5,941 bases of DNA from an uncultured Oscillospiraceae bacterium (GTDB lineage Bacteria; Bacillota; Clostridia; Oscillospirales; Acutalibacteraceae): assembly GCA_900555805.1 (NCBI GenBank), contig USMJ01000089.1:1-5941 (forward strand), given 5' to 3'. The notes below the pieces were generated by a model. That model did no database searches and was not told the DNA's origin. It saw nothing but the letters and a program-made list of their open reading frames with translations. The first letter of the stretch is position 1. Every line of letters begins with the position of its first letter. Shown piece after piece: positions 5,847-5,941 of the stretch. The translations under genes and the position numbers were made by a program.

Positions 5847-5880
5847 ATCCCCTTGCCAAGGCGGCAGGGGGATTTTTGTT
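5847..5880 (+). terminator. Intrinsic terminator of the dehydrogenase gene
   Basis: An 11-bp stem (5847-5857 with 5863-5873) contains one T-G wobble and a 5-nt AAGGC loop. It is followed by a T-rich tail (TTTTTGTTT), partly shared with the last stem base. It begins 22 bp after the stop codon. Confidence 0.88.
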
Positions 5881-5908
5881 TGGTCGGCGTTGGTTTAAGG
5901 CAAAGTCT

Positions 5909-5929
5909 GCGGTTCGCTTGTCGAACCGC
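5909..5929. other. Hairpin of unknown role at window end
   Basis: GCGGTTCG (5909-5916) and CGAACCGC (5922-5929) form a perfect 8-bp stem around a 5-nt CTTGT loop. No T-run follows, so it is not a standard terminator. A second complementary pair, GCTTG (5916-5920) and CAAGC (5937-5941), overlaps it and could form an alternative fold. The element may continue past the window. Confidence 0.4.
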
Positions 5930-5941
5930 GGTGCCGCAAGC

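Noticed and set aside
5194..5898. Plus-strand frame of 234 codons overlapping the dehydrogenase in another phase
   Set aside because: It is very rich in Arg and His, typical of an out-of-frame reading of GC-rich codons, and it runs through the terminator.
5905..5941. Partial tRNA, suggested by a GGTTCG-like stretch
   Set aside because: Both stem arms are 8 bp, with no acceptor, D or anticodon arm; it is simply a hairpin.
1..5941. CRISPR array, insertion sequence or phage element
   Set aside because: No regularly spaced repeats, transposase, terminal inverted repeats or phage genes were seen.

Overview
The window looks like chromosomal DNA of an anaerobic Firmicute, most likely a gut or rumen Clostridia member of the Oscillospiraceae type. 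This rests on moderate GC content, strong AGGAGG-type ribosome binding sites, sigma-A-like promoters in AT-rich gaps, GC-stem/T-run terminators and Gram-positive-style export signals. The assignment is inferred from style and gene content, not from a marker gene. It holds five protein genes. No tRNA, rRNA, CRISPR array, transposase or phage gene was seen.

Left part (1-2218): a GTP-type phosphoenolpyruvate carboxykinase gene, pckG, lies on the minus strand (110-1903). A perfect-stem terminator follows it, and a second hairpin at the window edge probably ends a convergent gene outside the window. Its promoter (TTGCAA, 17 bp, TATAAT) carries an inverted repeat exactly between the -35 and -10 boxes and gives a leader of about 80 nt. 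The 315-bp divergent gap also holds two copies of an AT-rich direct repeat and a promoter for the plus-strand genes.

Middle part (2219-4855): three plus-strand genes are separated by only 18 and 15 bp, each with its own ribosome binding site, and a strong terminator closes the set. They encode a phosphatidylinositol-specific phospholipase C with a complete active site, a predicted five-bladed beta-propeller of unknown function, and a secreted GDSL-type lipase/esterase with a cationic amphipathic C-terminal tail. All three start with a hydrophobic export segment, so they probably act at or outside the cell surface. The reasonable hypothesis is a small secreted lipid-processing unit, in which one enzyme removes a phosphoinositol headgroup, another hydrolyses an ester, and the propeller binds or processes a ligand. 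Only the two enzyme families are well supported; the joint pathway is inference.

Right part (4856-5941): a monocistronic classical short-chain dehydrogenase/reductase has its own extended -10 promoter and terminator. The last 60 bp hold a hairpin of unknown purpose that is cut by the window end.
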